A stretch of 64,000 nucleotides of DNA from assembly GCA_030063045.1 (NCBI GenBank), contig JAQSEB010000029.1, positions 1,178,001 to 1,242,000 of the forward strand, read 5' to 3'. Positions 42,901 to 48,900 of this stretch are shown here, piece after piece. The position numbers and the translations under genes are program-made. Under the pieces are notes generated by a model. It saw only the letters and a list, made by a program, of their open reading frames with translations, made no database searches and was not told where the DNA came from. The DNA comes from Pratylenchus scribneri. Lineage: Eukaryota > Nematoda > Chromadorea > Rhabditida > Pratylenchidae. Each line of letters begins with the position of its first letter. The stretch's first letter is position 1.

Positions 42901-45900
42901 GACATTGGATTTGGGAATAACCTTGGATGTTATTTCATAAAGGCGAGGTGCAGTTAAATTCAGGAATTGAATGGAAATGACCTGAAAAAGATGGGAGCAA
43001 TTGGTATTGATATTATTTGTGAATTTTTTTGTGAATTGTAAAATTAATTTCGCCTGTTTTGTTTTTTTAATTCCGCCTATTTGCCCCAATTTAATTCCTC
43101 CTATTTGCCCCAATTTAATTCCTCCTATTTGCCCCAATTTAATTCCTCCTATTTGCCCCAATTTAATTCCGCCAACATTTAATTTTGCCCCAAACATTTA
43201 ATTTGCCCCAAACATTTAATTTGCCCCAAACATTTGCACCAAACATTTAATTTGCCCCAAACATTTAATTTGCCCCAAACATTTAATTTGCCCCAAACAT
43301 TTAATTTGCCCCAAACATTTAATTTGCACCAAACATTTAATTTGCCACAAACATTTAATTTGCCCCAAACATTTAATTTTCCCCAAATATTTAATTTGCC
43401 CCAAACATTTAATTTGCCCCAAACATTTAATTTGCACCAAACATTTAATTTGCCCCAAACATTTAATTTGCACCAAACATTTAATTTGCCCCAAACATTT
43501 AATTTGCCCCAAACATTTAATTTGCACCAAACATTTAATTTGCCACAAACATTTAATTTGCACCAAACATTTAATTTGCCCCAAACATTTATTTGCCCCA
43601 AACATTTAATTTGCCCCAAACATTTAATTTGCACCAAACATTTAATTTGCCCCAAACATTTAATTTGCACCAAACATTTAATTTGCCCCAAACATTTAAT
43701 TTTCCCCAAATATTTAATTTGCCACAAACATTTAATTTGCCCCAAACATTTAATTTGCCCCAAACATTTAATTTGCCCCAAACATTTAATTTGCATCAAA
43801 TATTTAATTTGCCCCAAACATTTAATTTGCCCCAAACATTTAATTTGCACCAAACATTTAATTTGCCCCAAACATTTGATTCCGCCTGTTTCTCAAACAT
43901 TTAATTCTTCCTATTGTTAATTCCAACATATAACGAATAAAAATATTCAGAATGTACCTTTCTGATGTCGAACAATTGAATATGCCAAGTACAAGTCCAT
44001 CTATTGAACAATGGGCTGGGCGTGGTCCTCTCATAGATCAATTCGCCTGTCTCATTTGAGGTGTGAAAACCGCAACCTTTTTTGAATTTTGATAATAAAT
44101 CCAAAATAAAAATATTCCAAATTCCAAACCATCCTCCTGGAATTGGCATCTTGGCCCAAAGAATCCCCGAAAACAGTCGCAGCCGAGTGGATTTGTTCGG
44201 CATCGACCATGGCCATTACAAAATTGGCGGGACAAACACGGGCTTGGATGCTCGCACCGTACACCCTGATAGCCTTCTGGGCAATTACAGCGAAATTCAT
44301 GAGGGGCAAGTGCCTGAAGAATGGAATGTGATGAATGGAGAAAGGGAAGGGGATAAATGGAATAACGTATTTCCTCTATTAGAGCCACTCTAAAAGTAGT
44401 CCCTTCCCTCGACTTTGAGGTACTGTATCTTTGACCCATGAACTTTTATGGACTTTTTAAAAATAATTACGCTATAAGTTGCTCAAAAATGTCAACAGAT
44501 AATAGGGTTAGACTCTAGCTTTTGGCAATTTTTTGGCTTAAAAAGTAGCCCTGGGGCTATTAATAGAGAAAAAATGGATATGGTAGCTGTGGTATTCAAT
44601 TTGGTTTTCGGCCAATAACTCAGCGAAGGCTTTGACTAATTTGAAAAGGCGATATGGGCAAAAACCTCAACAAACCCATGTGCCTATTTAAGATGAACTA
44701 AAATTCAAATTCACCTGACAAATGCCTCCATTCAAGCAATTATTTCCGACGTCTTCATCCGAACAAATTGAATCATTCGTCAGTTTGCATCCATCCGCAC
44801 CGATTCCATCGCCCATTGTGCCTTCTGGGCATTCACAACGGAATTCGGGCTCATCCAAGCAACGGGCATCCGGATGGCAAATTGGCTCCGAGCATCGTGA
44901 ACGCTTTCGGCAGCTGAATCCATCGCCCTCAAAATCTTCAAAACAATCGACAATTTTGTAATTTGTATAGAATTCAACATAAGAAAACGGCTAATCTTAT
45001 CGCTATTCTAACTTTACGCCGTTTAAAATAATTTATCAAAAATTGAACCAATTTTGATTATTTTAGTATAAAATTAAAGAGCAGACTTTTGTCTAATAAA
45101 TGATATTAATTTTATTTAAATTAGTATAGAATTGATGAAGCTTTGCCCGAAAGAACAATGAAAATTTTTCACTGATCCATAGTAGAAGTCATTTTAAATG
45201 TTTTTTGGCACAATTTCATCAATTCTGAACCAATTTAAATAAAATTTAATGTAATTTGATAGCCAAATGTATACTCTTTAATTTGATAACAAAATCATTA
45301 AAATTGGTTTAGTCCTTGATTATTTATTTTAATTGGAGATAAGTTGTTCCAAAAATTACCTGGTGGGCATTCCCCGCATTTGTATCCACCATGCGTGTTA
45401 ATACATTCCACCATTGGCTGTTTGGAGCAATCATTGGTCATTTCGTTGGCGCATTCATCAAAGTCCAAACATTGAACACCGTTGCCTATACAAAAAATTT
45501 GAATACATTAGTATTTTGGCCTCATTCTAACCAATTAATCCGGCTGGACATGAACCACATTTGAATGAGCCGGGCAAATTTATGCAACTAAATCGAAATG
45601 TTTTTATGCCCCATTTTTTGATAAATTGCTCCTCACTCTGCTCCTGGGTAACAAGGATTCTGTTGGGCGCATTCATCAATGTCAACACAAATTGGATTTG
45701 TTGGATCGCCGGCCAATTTGAAGCCAGCCTCGCAAAGGCAACGATATCCAATCTTTTAAGAGTTATGGGGGTAATTTTAGAAGCTACCTAAATTTGTGCT
45801 TATAGCTAAATGAGGCTGAAGCCAATCTAGTAAAGCCATATTATATTCTGAAGGGCTGAGTTTTATCTAAAAATTGCCATAAAAATATTTTGAATTATTT

Positions 45901-48900
45901 AATTATTATGGAATAAAATGTTTTTTTTTTCTTTGATGAACACGAATTCAGTTCCTAATTCCAAATATTGATTTTTAATTAATTTTAATTGAATTCATAA
46001 TAAAATTGGATAAAGCCATTTTATAGAGTACACTATGGGCTTTCAAACAATATATCGTTTTCCAAAATAGGCCCTTGCTTCGATGAGTTATGAATCAAAA
46101 CTTAAAACATATTCAATTCAAGCATCCACTTTCGATACGTTTTCCTATTTAAATGGCCAGAAAACCAACCGATGATTGACTATTTGGAAGACAATGGCCA
46201 TGTTCACCGCAAATATCCGATCCAACCTCACAGGCATTTTCCTTATGATCACAGCGCCTGCCTCGCCAACCTTCAGTGCAATTGCAGGAAATGCCGGCAC
46301 TTGACTAGAATTTATGGAAATTTGAGAAATTTAAAATTCTGAAAACGGTAAAAACCGGATTATTCGCGCATGTCGCATTATTTTGACAGCCAACGGCAGT
46401 TCCCGAATATAGGGAACATTCGTCGACACGTTCATCGCACAATTTGCCTTGGAAATACGCAGGGCAAAGGCATTGGAATTTGCCAAAACCATCGATGCAA
46501 ATTCCTTCAAAATGTGTCTTATTTTATAAGAAAGAGAAAAGATATAAAAAAATTCAATTCGTTGGTTGAATTTCCATCTTTTTTGATGAATACCTAATCC
46601 AGCAAATCCATTTCAATATTGGATATTTCTTGCTATATCTCAACGAGGTGATACGGTTAGTCTATCCGGGAAGGCGATATACCATTTATCTTAATGTTTT
46701 TGAATATAAAAAACGTGAATTTTCTAACTAAATAAGGAAAAAAATTGTTTATTTCTAAAAATATTTTAAATTAAAAGATTAGTTGATCTACTTTAGCTTT
46801 GAAATGGCATATTGCCTTCTTAAATTAATTGTTTTTATAGCGATTTTGCCAAAAACGAACCATACTCAATCGTCAGTACCCAATCCCTCCTATTTTATTA
46901 ATTATTTTGCTATTTGTTTATTATTAAAAAACTAGGAATTTTATAGGAAGGGCTTTCGAATGACAAATCATCTCATCAGCGATTGGTAGCTTCTTTGTTG
47001 AATTACGGTTAAAAGAAAGGCGCTAATCATTTTCATTCGATCCTTTCATACAGTATCCCCATCCCTAATATGCGAATGCTAACCCCCATTTTTGCAAGGT
47101 GCCCCCAAGCATTCATCAGTGCCCATCATCTTGAAAACACGCTCAATTTGTTTGCCCAATTTGATGATCAACAGTCGAATTCTTTTGGTGGCTCTTGCCC
47201 GATTCTGGGAATCGTTAAGTTGTACGGCAATTTGTTGGGCAAAAATACGATGCTAATAATAAAAAGAAATTTTGTTTCATTTCAATTTCATGATTAATAT
47301 GTATTTTTCTGGATATGGCACGACTTTTCTCCTTTTATAAAAACTCATCGAATACTTAATTAATTTAATGATTTTATTATCAAATTAAAATGCAGACTTT
47401 TGACTATTTAATAATATTAATTTTATTTAAATTGGTTCAGAATTGAATTGATGAAATTGTACCCAAAAACCATTCAGAAAGATAGGAGGAATTTACAATT
47501 ACAAATCAGAATTACAATTTGGTGCAATTACAAATCAGAATTACAATTTGGTGCAATTACAAATCAGAATTACAATTTAGTGCAATTACAAATCAGAATT
47601 ACAATTTAGTGCAATTACAAATCAGAATTACAATTTAGTGCAATTACAAATCAGAATTACAATTTAGTGCAATTACAAATCAGAATTACAATTTAGTGCA
47701 ATTACAAATCAGAATTACAATTTAGTGCAATTACAAATCAGAATTACAATTTAGTGCAAATTACAAATCAGAATTACAATTTAGTGCAATTACAAATCAG
47801 AATTACAATTTAGTGCAATTACAAATCAGAATTACAATTTAGTGCAATTACAAATCAGCAGAATTACAATTTAGTGCAATTACAAATCAGAATTACAATT
47901 TAGTGCAATTACAAATCAGAATTACAATTTAGTGCAATTACAAATCAGAATTACAATTTAGTGCAATTACAAATCAGAATTACAATTTAGTGCAATTACA
48001 AATCAGAATTAAAATTTAGTGCAATTACAAATCAGAATTACAATTTAGTGCAATTACAAATCAGAATTACAATTTAGTGCAATTACAAATCAGAATTACA
48101 ATTTAGTGCAATTACAAATCAGAATTACAATTTAGTGCAATTACAAATCAGAATTACAATTTAGTGCAATTACAAATCAGAATTACAATTTAGTGCAATT
48201 ACAAATCAGAATTACAATTTAGTGCAATTACAAATCAGAATTACAATTTAGTGCAATTACAAATCAGAATTACAATTTAGTGCAATTACAAATCAGAATT
48301 ACAATTTAGTGCAATTACAAATCAGAATTACAATTTAGTGCAATTACAAATCAGAATTACAATTTAGTGCAATTACAAATCAGAATTACAATTTAGTGCA
48401 AATTACAAATCAGAATTACAATTTAGTGCAATTACAAATCAGAATTACAATTTAGTGCAATTACAAATCAGAATTACAATTTAATGCAATTACAAATCAG
48501 AATTACAATTTAGTGCAATTACAAATCAGAATTACAATTTAGTGCAATTACAAATCAGAATTACAATTTAGTGCAATTACAAATCAGAATTACAATTTAG
48601 TGCAATTACAAATCAGAATTACAATTTAGTGCAATTACAAATCAGAATTACAATTTAGTGCAATTACAAATCAGAATTACAATTTAGTGCAATTACAAAT
48701 CAGAATTACAATTTAGTGCAATTACAAATCAGAATTACAATTTAGTGCAATTACAAATCAGAATTACAATTTAGTGCAATTACAAATTACAATTTAGTGC
48801 AATTACAAATCAGTACAATTTGGTGCAAATTACAAATCAGAACAGGCAGAATTTGTATTAATTTATCTCAGAAATATTTAATAAATTCTGAACAAATTTA

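Noticed and set aside
43179..43920. ORFs over 200 codons on both strands
   Set aside because: Both come from the 17-bp tandem repeat, which lacks stops in several frames.
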